Positions 35,314 to 46,880 of a stretch of DNA of 64,000 bases are shown here, one piece after another. The notes beneath the pieces are model-generated. The model saw only the letters and a program-made list of their open reading frames with translations. It was not told the origin of the DNA and searched no databases. Origin of the DNA: Agrypnia vestita. Taxonomy: Eukaryota; Arthropoda; Insecta; Trichoptera; Phryganeidae. The stretch is taken from assembly GCA_016648135.1 (NCBI GenBank), contig JADDOH010000469.1, positions 124,001-188,000 on the forward strand. The letters run 5' to 3'. Position 1 is the stretch's first letter, and each line of letters starts with the position of its first letter. Made by a program: the position numbers and the translations under genes.

Positions 35314-35991
35314 AGGTACTGATACACATGCTCATTAGTGGCACTTCTTGAGCCATTGCTACTTAGTAGCATGTGTGTATGCACATTGCTAGCACGCTCA
35401 AAAACCAACCGCCGGTTGATTTATGAGCCTGTTCATTTGATTTGCGGGTGGAGGGGAGTATTTTTTGAGCATGTGTGAACAGGCTTGCTTATGAGCATGC
35501 TTATGATTATCAGTCCGCGACAGACGAAATAAATATGGCGCGTTGGGGAGATGACGAAACATTACTTTCTGTGACTTATTATAGGAATCACGAATGTCTG
35601 TGGAATACTCTGTCACCGCTATATAAAAATAATATAGCAAGAAATATTTATGACACAAATAAAATAGGTACATGAATGATTCAAATCTAACAATAAAAAT
35701 TATAAAAACTTACATTAAAAATGTGCGTATGGGAACGCGGGAACTGTTTTGATTTATTGGTCCACTTAAATTTCCTATTTCAGTTTGCAAAGTTTCCATT
35801 TTGAACAAGAGCGTCTCTATTCTATGACAAGAGCATGCCAGTAATAAGCAATATAAGCAAGTGTGTTTGATCATTAGTTTTGGGCATGCCCATTCACGAG
35901 CATGCATAAAATAAGCATGATAATAACGAGCAAGTGTGTACAGTTGTTTGAGCATGCTCATTAGCAAAAATAAGCATGTGTATCAGTACCT
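35314..35991. mobile_element. PIF/Harbinger-like element, copy 2 (678 bp)
   Basis: Flanked by TTA (35311-35313 and 35992-35994). Perfect inverted termini: AGGTACTGATACACATGCT and its complement. It has the same subterminal GCATGC-rich words as copy 1. Confidence 0.85.
35475..35675 (+). pseudogene. MADF-like fragment, copy 2
   Basis: MARWGDDETLLSVTYYRNHE then CLWNTLSPLYKNNIARN. Between the two copies most differences leave the MADF core (LL, YYRNHECLW, SP, KNN, R) unchanged. The frame is open for 66 codons and no transposase follows. Confidence 0.5.
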
Positions 35992-36172
35992 TTATGATAC
36001 ATTAAAAAAGTACAGTCTATTATTTATTAGCGTTGGGATATTTACAAATTCAAGTGTATTTTTCGTAGAAAACTCTACATACACGTCATTAATATTAATG
36101 ATCTTAACTTATGACTTTTTTTTATTTGATACCATTTGTATATTATACTCTCGGAATAAAAGCAAAAGAGAA

Positions 36173-36245
36173 TGCCGAAACCAGGGATCGAACCAGGGAC
36201 CTTTAGATCTTCAGTCTAACGCTCTCCCAACTGAGCTATTTCGGC
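36173..36245 (-). tRNA. tRNA-Phe(GAA)
   Basis: A complete cloverleaf on the minus strand: acceptor GCCGAAA paired with TTTCGGC, D-arm AGCTCAGTTGGGAGAGC, anticodon arm AGACTGAAGATCT with GAA, T-arm with GGTTCGATCCC, and discriminator A. No intron. A T4 run within about ten bases downstream can end Pol III transcription. Internal A and B boxes are intact, and it looks functional. Confidence 0.95.
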
Positions 36246-36510
36246 TTATAGAGAGAGTGCGGTTTATGCCATACGGATACCCGATGAAGAATTTCATTAA
36301 TATTATATATTTTTTATGCGTTATTATCAATATAATCTTATTATTAATACGGTCAGCGGATTTCGATTACTTTAGAGGCGCCCGGCGCAATAGCCCAGAA
36401 ATTTTATCTTATCAAACAAGACGCAGCACCGCAATTTTCACCGAAATTTTATCTTATCAAACAAGACTGCAATCACAAGTACATATATTTGTTTCTCTTG
36501 TTCAAAATCC

Positions 36511-36680
36511 CCTATAATAATAATTTCGTTGTCTGTCTGTCCGTGACATCCTGTAACTTCTGTAATTTATTTTTATTTATTTAAAAAAAAAAAATCATTA
36601 TCATTATTTATTCATATTTTAGTAACCGACTTGTAACACTATGTGGTTTTGACGGGTTAACAGCTATTTATAATGATATT
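36511..36680. repeat. dispersed GTCTGTCCG repeat, copy 2
   Basis: AATAATTTCGTTGTCTGTCT and the later GTAACCGACTTGTAA and TTTGACGGGTTAACAG words are shared with 4815-4990 and 47590-47790. Confidence 0.6.
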
Positions 36681-36908
36681 TGCATTGACCATTTCTCTCT
36701 AGTACTGTAAACTGATGTTAATTTCAATACGTGTATTGTAAGGGAAAGTGGTGCGGGGAGCGCAGTGCGCAGTACGCCGGACACCGGATTCGGCGGATTG
36801 TCGACCTTCGCTCTTTAGTAGAAGAAAGCAGAAACTAGACGTACTAGTATTGTGATGACCAAGGTTTTTTCTCATTTTTAGCACTTTTAAACAGTAATTG
36901 ATACATTT

Positions 36909-37459
36909 TGTCACGGGGCCTGACTTTGGGAGACATATGAAAACATTAGAAATTATTTAACGATTTATTAGTTAGTGATTAATTTTTTTACTAAATTAAC
37001 AAAGTCACTGGACACGGATTAAATTTAAACAACAATCTCGATTTTACGGTATTTCTCAATTTCTCACTCGTATTCAAACACTTAACTATCGCTTGTTAAT
37101 GCCTTCGATTAAACTCCGTTCAACTATCGCACGTAAGTAGGTATTTCACTTAATTATCTCGCTTGGCTTACACTCGCACTGGCCACACTGACCGCTACGG
37201 CTTGTCGCTAATATCGCACGTAGAAACGTCAAAATAATATTAACGCTTCGCGGCATGGTCCCGCTATTTATATGCAAAACGTTGGTTTTTCGAATCTTCA
37301 AGAACATTATTTTCATTTCCAGTGTTTGCGAGAAGGTTTCTGTCGCTTCCAGGCTTTTTCAAGGGTCTCCCGAATGTCGTAGATTCCTAGAGTGCTGTAG
37401 GGCGTTCTAGAGGGTTCCATAGTTGTGATCCAAAGTGATATATTGCAAGGGATCGGACA
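36909..37459 (-). mobile_element. LTR-like block with promoter and poly(A) signal
   Basis: Read on the minus strand it could begin TGTCCGATCC and end CCCCGTGACA, so it has TG...CA ends. It contains a TATA box ATATAAATAG at 37273-37264 and an AATAAA at 36969-36964 in the correct order, with a GC-rich segment between. No matching target duplication and no second LTR were found, so a solo LTR is only one reading. Confidence 0.35.
37292..37309 (-). promoter_or_regulatory. heat-shock element upstream of the LTR TATA box
   Basis: Plus-strand GAATCTTCAAGAACATT holds GAA-TTC-GAA at exact five-base spacing and a partial fourth unit. It lies 20-40 bases upstream of the minus-strand TATA box. Further partial units occur at 37405-37417 (TTC-GAg-TTC). 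Confidence 0.45.
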
Positions 37460-38159
37460 GTGTGCAATTAATTTCGTTCGTAATATATTCACTTATACAT
37501 ACATACATGTCAAACGTTATTTAATTATTAATATACATGAGTAAAAAATGTTAAATATTCATATTTATCGGACTTACACATGGAAGAAAGTCTACATGTA
37601 CACTGAGTTTACAGCACCGGAACGCGTTTTATTTTAGCACTGTACACTTTTGCAAAACATACACTTAGATTGAACCACCGACGAGGAACAAGATACCAAT
37701 AATTCGTTTGCACAATAAATGGAAATTTGATAATTGTTTGTCTACGCAAATCTCTTCGCGACAATAAATGCCCTTGCGATGCGGCTCGGCTGTGCCGGTT
37801 ACAACATGGGGAGGAAAATCATGGATGCCGACATCATCCCCTTTCGGTGATTACTACAATTATCGGATCAAAACGCGACGTGGACACGACCCCCCGATCC
37901 GGGGAAATTATTCCAGTAAACCGACTTCTGGTGTGGCGTGAGGGCTGTGTGTAATCCAAACGCTGGCCACAATGGCGGACCGCATCCCGCCAAAATGCAT
38001 AGTGAATTAAATCCCCGAGGCACGTGACCAGTTTTGAATACACAAGAATAGTCAGGTCTGAATAGCGACGCAAGCCGAACCCCCAAGAATGATTTAAAAA
38101 TTTGCCGCCCAATATTGATCGGCAGGGGAAAGTATTTTTTTTAAACGTATCAGAAACAG

Positions 38160-38480
38160 AGATCAGTAATTTAGCAAGAGATCTAGCGCCCCAGAGAATC
38201 GGACCTCCAGGAAGACCAACTAAAAGATGAAGGGACAGCTTGCAGCCCGTCTTCCAAGAGGACAATGTAGCAGCCACAACAGGTCAACAGACCTAAACAA
38301 GGACGATGGGGAGAGAGACCAAGGGCCGTTCTATGAGCAATAGCTCCCATATCGGCCGTACACTTTCGCCATCTATGTTTCACCTATTTTTTAGTGTTAA
38401 AGTGGCCGTACTCACCACCCTGCTAACACTCGTGGGAATGCGAGCGGGACGGGGAGGCGTCCACACAAAACCTCTTCTCT
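38160..38480 (+). pseudogene. LINE-like C-terminal fragment and 3' tail
   Basis: The frame contains APQRIGPPGRPTKR, a stop, then RDSLQPVFQEDNVAATTG. The 'GRP-x-KRW-x-D' motif usually sits near the end of non-LTR reverse transcriptases. The downstream words AGCTCCCATATCGGCC and CACTTTCGCC are related to 59985-60020. Confidence 0.4.
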
Positions 38481-38736
38481 GCCTCCTAGGCACAGGGATA
38501 AATGACAACAGGAACATACTTATTATCAATTAAGTGGGAATTACAGTAACGTAAATACAATAAATGGTACAGTGTAAGTACAAAATTTGAATGCACACAG
38601 TCCATAGTGTGACGAACATAATTGTTCAAATGAGAATTATTATGAAAAAGAAAAAAACAGATTCCGTGATATATCAATAATCGTACAATTTAAAATCTGT
38701 GCAGTAGGCCCGACGGGACTATCTTACCGACCTACA

Positions 38737-38806
38737 GTGAAACTCGAACCTCCGACCACTGAATCACGAAGCAAGTGTCTTATCCAGTAGACCACCCAGA
38801 ATGTCA
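38737..38806 (-). mobile_element. tRNA-derived SINE head or tRNA pseudogene
   Basis: Minus strand has GGTGGTCTACTGGATAAG (A box) and GGTTCGAGTTTC (B box) at tRNA-like spacing; acceptor pairing is absent. Confidence 0.6.
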
Positions 38807-39575
38807 GTATTTATAAATTTATCATAATTCATTGTACAGGGTGTTTCAGTCCTCGTCCACAATACATCAGAGGGTTATATATTTTAAGAATGTAAGCAAA
38901 GTAAGAAATTGTTGGAACACTTTGTGAAAAATAGTAACAGTATCTCGTAGCCAGTGGCAAAATATCCGCCCAGGTAGGGCAAGTATGGATAAGAGGAGGG
39001 ATGTTACTCAACATACAAACGCCACCTATAACAGTAGATGATGCAGTAAGCATCGAAAAAGTTTTAATTTTTTAATTGGTGTCATTGTGTGAAGTAAACA
39101 ACGCTGTGTTTTATTCATAGTTAATTAATATTTAGTGGTTTGTATTTTGTAACTAGTATTCTGTTAGTGTCTGTATTGTAGAGGATGACTAAAGGTAGCT
39201 GTTTCAAAAACTCTAATGACATCATCATAGGATAAATATACGATATAATATGAAACTGACCAGTCGTGTTCACAGTTCAATCCGCTGCGCCAATTTTTAG
39301 TATTTGTTTCTGACAACGCATACTTAATCACAATTGTTTGTTCCTGGGATGTAAGAATGAAACCCTTAATTACATAACCACTCGCTAAGGGCGGATGTGG
39401 TATTAGTGCCCTACCACGTGTTATGATCCCGGCACGCCACGTGGCACGCGCGTGCCTCTATTTTTTAAAAATCTATATAAACCCTGTAATGGCCGCCTGG
39501 AAATAGGACGAGTAAGAGATCCCCGATCAGAACCAAATCGTTTATTTTTAGTAATTACTCCCTTTATATTAACTC

Positions 39576-39765
39576 GTGTCGTCTGCTTGCTTGCCGTCAA
39601 CAAAAACTTTGGATCGATTTTTGACCCTTTTCCCGTGATCCAATCGAGCTGAAACTTGGCAATCAGACCCGTGGCGACGATCAAGAAGATCTATCAAATT
39701 TTCGTTAAAAAAAAATAATTACAGTATAATTTCGGATTTTTAGAAATTTTATTGTTTTTTTCAAA
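39576..39765 (+). mobile_element. SINE body, 5'-truncated copy
   Basis: Carries CGTGATCCAATCGAGCTGAA and GATCAAGAAGATCTATCAAA, as at 8402-8571; the tRNA head is missing. Confidence 0.75.
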
Positions 39766-40659
39766 TTGGAATCATTAGAAAAGTTTGATTACGGCGGTCC
39801 GATAACGTCGCGGAATATTTTCTAAATTTGAATTACTCCATCGGTATTCATAATAGGTACTTCACTATGAATGTCGAAAATCTAAATTGACTGACAAATG
39901 TTTTTAGAATTTAATCTTCAAAGCATGAAGTGTCTTATCAAAGCTCAAAACATCTGACATTTTAGAAATATATTAAATTACTGTAAGTTTAGTGTTATGT
40001 TATATGTTTTAATTCGTCTTTAATTGTTGTTATATTTTACAAAGAAAGGGAGTATAATAAAAACATGTTTTTATGAGTTACTTTTTTTTTCATAATTTGT
40101 TTACAGGCTGTGTGAATAGTACCTGAATGATGTTATATTTTAATTTATTACACAAATTTTTCAAAACTAAACTGAATTCATTTGTAGCTATAAAAACAAT
40201 AATAACTTCCTTGACACATGATTGTATACATGCACCTACAAGAAACACAAGAGAGTTTACACTTTTATATTCAAGAACATATTTATATATTATATTCTTT
40301 TCAACATTTAAGTTTTCAACATTTTCTATTTCTTTGTCTCAACATTAATTAAAACTTAACTGAACCTTATCACCTGATTGGTGTATAGGCACATAATATA
40401 TGCTTTATAGCTAGCTATTTTTGAATTGTGGTACGGTTGTTCCAGATATTTTGAAAATATTGTATATTGCAATACAGCAATAATTCTTCAACTTAGAAAT
40501 GATTAGCCGTATTCTGAACTAAGCAATCATGCTATTTCTGTTTCTTGACAGTTATATATAGCATTGTAATGCCACCAATTTTGACGTTTTAAGTTTGACA
40601 GATTTTAAATTAATGAATTCAATCAATCAGAAGAGGAGATAACATAAAAATACCATAAA

Positions 40660-40745
40660 TTAGTCAATAATGTATTCTCCTTTATTATTTACAACTTCTT
40701 GCCAACGTTCTACAAGTTTTTCGGTGCTTCTGCGATAAAAAATAT
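40660..40745 (-). pseudogene. mariner transposase C-terminal fragment
   Basis: The minus strand reads STEKLVERWQEVVNNKGEYI ID and stops at 40660-40662. The 'L-x-x-RW-x-x-V-x-x-x-G-x-Y' ending is typical of mariner-family transposases. Everything upstream, including the DDD catalytic triad, is missing. Confidence 0.7.
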
Positions 40746-40811
40746 TTATTTCTATGATTCTACTTCGAATTCCATCATACATGGTATGATGTAAAAATGT
40801 GTTGTAAAACT

Positions 40812-41065
40812 GAAGTGGCAACGGACAGGGCGTATCGCTAGACAGAGTGACACCAGATGGGCGCCACGACTATTTAATTGGAGGCCCTGGACAAATAGAA
40901 GTGTCGGAAGGCCACCAAAGAGATGGACCGACGAAATTATATCGATCGCTGGTGGCGTCTGGATGCGGAGGGGTCAAGACAGAGACGAGTGGAAGATGTT
41001 GGAAGAGACCTATATTCAGCAGTGAAGAGAAAGGTCGAAGAAGAAGAGGAGAACAAGAAGATCAT
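40812..41065 (+). pseudogene. LINE RT C-terminal fragment
   Basis: Plus strand gives KWQRTGRIARQSDTRWAPRL, GRPPKRWTDEI and QDRDEWKMLEETYIQQ before a stop. These 'GHIAR', 'GRPxxRW', 'AQDRxxWxxLxEAY' motifs mark the end of many insect LINE polyproteins. A GAA-rich tail follows. Confidence 0.75.
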
Positions 41066-42525
41066 TCGTATTAAATACCCTTTATCAGATACAGAGTGAA
41101 GTATTTTATATCTATGTACAGAGACAAGAAAGCTTTTTAGAATATGATATATTGATTTTTGTAATATTTATTTTCAGTTAATAGTTTTTACAGTAGGTAT
41201 ATGCGGGAAGTTCAGATAATGTGCACATGTTTATATATTTTCTGGACTTTTGGCTAATCAGACCTATGACCGTTCTGCTGCACTGCAAGTCAGATACTAA
41301 TAGATCATCGCCCGACTGTCAGTAAAATTGCTCACGGATACAGAATGTTCGTATTGCGCTTAGTAAAACACCACACTAAACCAGTCGAGTCCTTACCTAC
41401 CTGTCTTCTTATTAATACTTTGTATGTCTGTATGTGCAATCTATTTATTATTTATCTACTTTTTCTAGGTCTGGGTTTCCTTTGTTTGTCAATCTTTCAC
41501 ATATTATTTCAGGAATTAGAACTCATTTGTACACGTAAATAAATTTTAAAGTATTATGAATAATGAGCTTTCTAATTGAATGAATTCATTGATTTCAAGC
41601 TACAGAAATAGCAATAAAGCTTTGTTCAGAATACGACCAATTATCATAAACAGACATGTGTGGCGATGTTGATCTAGGACTGCAATATAATAAATAATAT
41701 AACGTCATTGCTAATTATTTCATGTTTATATTATTACTTACTAGTTTTAAGAAAAGTTTATGTATAAGGGTTACCAACAAAAATATAGATATTTGATACA
41801 TCCGGGACATTTGATGTCCTCCCGTATAAAGTGAAACTCAGAGATATTTTAAATTCCTTTCTGGACCCTGAGTTCCGACCTGAACTACCCTTGCCCGCTA
41901 TTATTACTTCAGGAACCGACCATCCCCCTCCGACTCTTATCAATGGTCCCCTTAATGGAAGCAAAACACGAGAATGAGCCATAATTGATATTCGAAACGT
42001 TTGCAATGCGATTCAAAAGCGTTTCACCGGAATAAGTAATGTAAGATAAATAAATAAATCTTTAAATATATAGATAGAATTAATTATACACACACAATAT
42101 TTGCTACTAGAGTTTCTTAGTACTACAGTTTCTAGTACTACAGTACTAGAGTTTCTAGATGAACAGTCCCTCTCACGAGAATAATTATAACTACAAATTT
42201 TTATCAATCTTTTCAGGTAGGGCAGGGGATCGCGTAGTGGGGGATTTTGATTGTTAACGGGATCAAGCCTAGGATCGGAGACGGGTTGTGGAATATGATA
42301 TATATTAATCATGTGGAGTGTTTTCACAGATTTAATTTTGTAAGGTTTTCAACGTTTTCCAAATTGCTCATTATCATTTCTTCGCGAAGAACCAAAAAAT
42401 AAATACCTACTTATCCAATGGACTATGACAAGTTGGTACTTTTATAAACTACTAAAGGAAATTTAAGGAAGTAATGAGTAAGTTCAAAATAAGATGTAGA
42501 ATTTATTTTTCGGCAATTAGTACAC

Positions 42526-42965
42526 TACAGGGTGTTTCATTTCCAGTATCAAAAACCTCTACAGGTGGATTTCTGCCTTGATAATGAGTTGAAAATGTTC
42601 AAGCAACCATGAATTAATATTAATAGTTATGAGATTTTCAATATTATAGATTGGATTTTTTTTTAAATATTTTCGACTTATTTTTTACAAAAATTTAAAC
42701 AATTAATACAGTAACTTATAACGATTATGAAAAAATCATTCGCTTCAATACAACTCGAATAAAATGATAAAAATCTCGAAAAAATCCTACTTTCGATTTT
42801 TGAAAGCTTATAATTTTATTCGACTTGTGTTAATGCGAATGATTCAAGTTACTGTAATGATAGTTCAACTTTTTGCTAAAATAAATCAAAAATATTGTAT
42901 AAAATATGCAAAATTTGATATTGCATTTCTCCATGACTTGACTTCTTGTAACTAGGCAAGATAGC
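42526..42965. mobile_element. TACAGGGTG-family MITE with folded interior
   Basis: It begins TACAGGGTGTTTCATTTCC. Inside, CATTCGCTTCAATACAACTC (42735-42755) pairs in inverted sense with GACTTGTGTTAATGCGAATG (42820-42845). The left part matches the right part of 47857-48446 in reverse. A TACCCTGTA-like word at 43226 may be the other tip. Confidence 0.55.
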
Positions 42966-43907
42966 ATTCCACATATGAATGTCGGCCTATACATTTTCCG
43001 GATTTTAGGTTTCTCAGCCTGAATCGAGTAACTGTGAACCTCGCTTGAGATTTTTAAATAAAATTTCCTAGTCCTTGATGTCCACAATATTAACGAATCT
43101 TTTAATTACTTTCATACAATCTAGCAAACCTTTTGATCTCGTGTTAAGCCACGCACGTGAATGAATTAGTCGCATCTTCACCGGCAGAGTGGCTCCCGAG
43201 AATGGGCCGATATTAATATTTAATACCCTGTATAATCCGGGAATTATTAAACGGCGCCCTTGAAGATAGGGTGTCGCCTTTGACGCGATACTTAGCACTT
43301 TGTTATAAAAGTATTAAGGGATAATGCACCTACACTACGAGCGTGGCACCTATTACGGGAGCTTTTTTGTTTGCAGCTCGATATTGTATTACAATCTGAC
43401 GTGCGGTAAGGATAATAGTTCGCGTAGAAGCACAATTATTAATTTAGTAAAGTTATTAATATTTCGACTGAAAAGTTTTGCGCAAAACCTTCCCTCTTTG
43501 GTAATAATAGTAATAATAATACTTGGATCATTTGTATAGCGCCGTTCTCGTGAGTAGGTACTCATCTCAAGGGCGCTTCACACAAAAGAACTTACTAGCT
43601 AAAAACTTACTATTACTTATTCACTGCAACATATAACATGCAAACAATGGAATTAACCTTTAAACTATAATGGTTGGGAGTGCCAGGAAGAATCAGGTTT
43701 GCGCCAAATGCATACCTACTAGGAGAGGGAAACATTAGGTAGTGTTGAAACGGTCTGAGTTTATAGGTAGCGTGAACGAAGTCGATATTGTTGTTATATA
43801 TATCTCTGTAAATATACTAAATACAGAGTTCATATTTAAAGTTTCCCTCCGTAATATATTTGTGTACTAGATAGAATAGTTTTTTTTGTAATCACAATTT
43901 ATATCTT

Positions 43908-44258
43908 CTTCTTCATGTGCCCTGTCGGGTCCCCCCGACGTCGGCGATCCTCTGGGAGAAAGTTTCCCTGTCCAGGCAGTGCGGAACAGCTCTTCCACGC
44001 TTCTTATCCCGGTCCACTCTCGGATGTTTCCAAGCCAGGAATGCCGCCTCCTTCCGACCCCTCTGCGACCCTCGATCTTCCCCTTCATGACGAGCTGAAG
44101 GATGGAGTACTTTTCGCCTCTCATTATATGACCAAAGTATGAAATTTCACGGAGCTTTACTGTGTTGAGTAACTGTCTGTTTGTATATGCTCTACGTAAA
44201 ACTTCAATATTACTAGTCATGTCAGTCCAAGATATCCTTAACATTTTACGATGTAGGG
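43908..44258 (-). pseudogene. RTE-like LINE fragment, copy 2
   Basis: Minus strand reads HRKMLRISWTDMTSNIEVLR through GRRRHSWLGNIREWTG and RSVEELFRTA. A missing base after that shifts the frame, but the final TFSQRIADVGGTRQGT can be followed in the next frame to a stop. Homology to 28495-28967 ends abruptly at 44258, which marks 5' truncation. Confidence 0.8.
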
Positions 44259-44767
44259 GGGTAGGGTAGTGAGTACAATTATTAAAAGGTAATAATTGCA
44301 CAATATTAAACACCAGCGTATTGCCGGTAGCTCTATCCATGACCATAATGTTATTATCCTGCATCATGAAATCCTTTTGTTGGCTTTAATCCAACGGCGT
44401 TGCTCATTTGTTTGGAGGCTGCTCCTGCGTCGTCAGGCTGCAGGGCGACCCCGCCAGAGTGTGCTGAAGATTAAGTCATGAGCACAACCCTAATCCATAA
44501 TATTTCCTACCATAACCGCCCTTATACAACTCAATAATATACAAGTTTCCATTAATTCTTTCACAAAATATTTTTTTATGATCCATATTATGTGGGAATT
44601 AAATGCTCATTATAAAACGGAAAATTTATGTGATTTTATGTCTTGAATTTGTTTTAATATTTAATATTTTTAATATTTAAAGCATTGACTTTATGGTCAG
44701 ACATTTAAAAAAAATGTTATTTATGTTAGTACCTACACATCCACCAAAAATTACTTTTTTGTTTAGC

Positions 44768-44985
44768 GGTTTCGAGACGTAACACGTCTTTTCGTCAGGA
44801 CAACCACTACACTAGCATGTAAGTGCACTACACTACACTAACATGTAAAGGCATGTTGGCCTTTGGTTAGAGTAACGAGTATTTTGTGAACGAGTTGATG
44901 TGTATATAATACCTACTATGATTGTGGGTTGTAGTGATATTTAAAAACAAGTGTAGTGGTTGTCCTGACGAAGAGACGGGTTTCA
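44768..44985 (-). repeat. inverted repeat carrying a hammerhead-like stem-loop at each end
   Basis: Minus strand 44798-44768: CTGACGA, stem AGACG/CGTCT, CGAAACC. The plus strand at 44955-44985 repeats GTGGTTGTCCTGACGAAGAG in the opposite orientation with the second half of the stem decayed. The stretch between includes direct repeats of ACTACACTA. Confidence 0.55.
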
Positions 44986-45563
44986 TCTAACATATATAAA
45001 TAACATTTTTTTTAGCTATTTTCAGCTCGCAATGTCATTTCCATTAGGAGCACTGAAATACGCAATTAACTCTTATAAAGTGAAACAAGGCAGCATACAG
45101 TTTGTTGCATATTTTTCAAAAAGAAAAGACACCAAATATTTTGTGTTGCTGCAGAACACATGAATTTTTAAATGTGTTCATAAAATTGGAATGACTTAAT
45201 TTTTTTGGTCTTTTTTCATTCTAGAGAACATAATTTTTTTCACCATATATCGGAAAAATAATCCCCTCGTCAATGTTGTCCCGCTTCACCAACGTTAAAA
45301 TATGGTCACCTTAATCTACATACAATGTTTATATTGAATATTGAATGAAATAAAACATGTAGGTTTATTACAATATAAAATATATGATGTGTTTGTTATC
45401 TTTTCTGATTCTTGATCCCAAGTAACCTTTCTACCTCCACGCACGTCAACAAAATACTTTTTATCTCCGCCTTCAAACATGTACTTCTTTCTACATAATA
45501 ATATTATATATTTTTTTTACACTAAAAATAAACAGAAGTAAAATTCCCACGAATCTGTTTGTC

Positions 45564-45635
45564 GGTTCCATGGTGTAATGGTTAGCACTCTGGACTTTGA
45601 ATCCAGCGATCCGAGTTCAAATCTCGGTGGAACCT
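45564..45635 (+). tRNA. tRNA-Gln(TTG)
   Basis: Complete 72-base cloverleaf: acceptor GGTTCCA with TGGAACC, A box TGGTGTAATGGTTAGCAC, anticodon arm CTGGACTTTGAATCCAG with TTG, T-arm CCGAGTTCAAATCTCGG. No intron. A T5 terminator lies at 45646-45650. It looks functional. Confidence 0.96.
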
Positions 45636-46144
45636 GTGGCACTTCTTTTTATATTCATTTTTTTTAAAGGTTTTATATTTTATTTAATATTAAAAGCAAT
45701 TCTAACTAGTTAAAAGTTTTATTAACATGCGTTTGGAGATTTATACGAAGTATCGATTTTTGACCTGCGCTAGATACATTTTAACATAAAATGTAGAATA
45801 AAATATTTGGAAATTTTATTGTAGAATAATGTACAAGTTTTATTGATTGTTTAAAATAAATTTTATTATTTAAGTATTAACAGTAAGGTCAGTAATATAA
45901 AGAATAAATATATTTATAAAATTATTTTCGGTCTCGTGAAAACTCAAAGTTTCCTGAATATAAATATAATTAATGCAGCAGAAGCTCGATTATCCGCTCC
46001 CCAATTATCCGATTCTCTGTATTATCAGAGTTGAATATGTTCAAATTGAGGAATATAAACATATAACCATTCAAAGAAATAAAATTTTAATATTTATAAA
46101 ATGGTATTTTATCGTGTTTTTCATGTGTGTATACATGTGTCAAA

Positions 46145-46470
46145 AATAAGTAGGTACTAGCTGTGCCCGCGCGGCTACGCACGCGTAGATTTTTAGAACA
46201 CTGTTTGGATCGTCATAAAACTTTCGCGAACCTTCTAGAACATTCTCCTTCCAGAACTTTTTAGAGCAGGTTTTTCCGGAATCTTCAGGACTCACCGACA
46301 CAGTCAGCGCGCCTATTTTGAAACAATCTGAAGCATTTGCGGCCTTCCCATAACAAAACAATGCGCTCCCCCCCCAAAACCCCCATCAAACTCGCATATT
46401 TTTGATGTGAAACCAAGGGCTACCCACCACCATAACCACCGTTGGGTGGTTATGGCTGATTGTGGAGAAA
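46145..46470. repeat. dispersed repeat (GCCCGCGCGGCTACGC type)
   Basis: Starts ACTAGCTGTGCCCGCGCGGC, wording that I know from repeats scattered through many insect genomes, often as Helitron- or LINE-associated sequence. No Helitron ends could be proved here. It contains the heat-shock half-site array described separately. Confidence 0.5.
46223..46291. promoter_or_regulatory. dense heat-shock element array
   Basis: Five alternating TTC/GAA units at exact five-base spacing occupy 46223-46245 (TTC, GAA, TTC, GAA, TTC); two more lie at 46249-46256 and three more at 46274-46286, followed by a partial GAc. That is ten perfect HSF half-sites in 64 bases. Known HSF trimers bind three or more such units. 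No host promoter is visible close by. Confidence 0.6.
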
Positions 46471-46503
46471 CTTAGCGGGTAGGGAAACATGGGTTTCTTT
46501 ATA

Positions 46504-46581
46504 ATATATATATTTATATATATATATATATATATATATCTATATATATATATATATATAATATATATATATATATATTGA
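46504..46581. repeat. (TA)n microsatellite
   Basis: Nearly pure TA dinucleotides with few interruptions; prone to length change and cruciform formation. Confidence 0.9.
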
Positions 46582-46739
46582 GTTTACCTATTCTCTAAGG
46601 TCGACTCGGTCCAGATTACCTCGGTTAATCGAGGTTCTACAGTTGTATATTTTATATACTTATGTTTTATTGCGAAATATAAAGATGCTTATCATGAATA
46701 CATAATTCTCTACAAAATCCGTGACTAAAGCATTATCTA

Positions 46740-46880
46740 TGTAACAATGTCCGTCACTAACGTTACCAAGACGCTACTACTTTACGCGCTAGATGGCACT
46801 CTTTGCTCAGCCTTACCTCGTGGCCGAAACGACGCTAACGAGACTAACGCTAACGAGACCATCGCTACCAGATGGCGCTG
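46740..46880. repeat. dispersed repeat, related to 58805-58885
   Basis: Shares TGTAACAATGT, CACTA, CCAAGACGC and AGATGGC words in order with 58812-58880, where the piggyBac-like element has inserted just beyond. Confidence 0.5.

Noticed and set aside
36909..37459. Complete LTR retrotransposon
   Set aside because: No second LTR, primer-binding site, gag or pol was found around it; only an LTR-like block is kept.
37834..38277. 147-codon minus-strand ORF
   Set aside because: No family signature; the plus strand here reads as a LINE end with a GRPxKR motif, so this frame is probably accidental.
43068..43298. 76-codon minus-strand ORF with IPGLYRVLNINIGPFSG
   Set aside because: Looks protein-like but no family, splice site or neighbour supports it; possibly a transposon relic.
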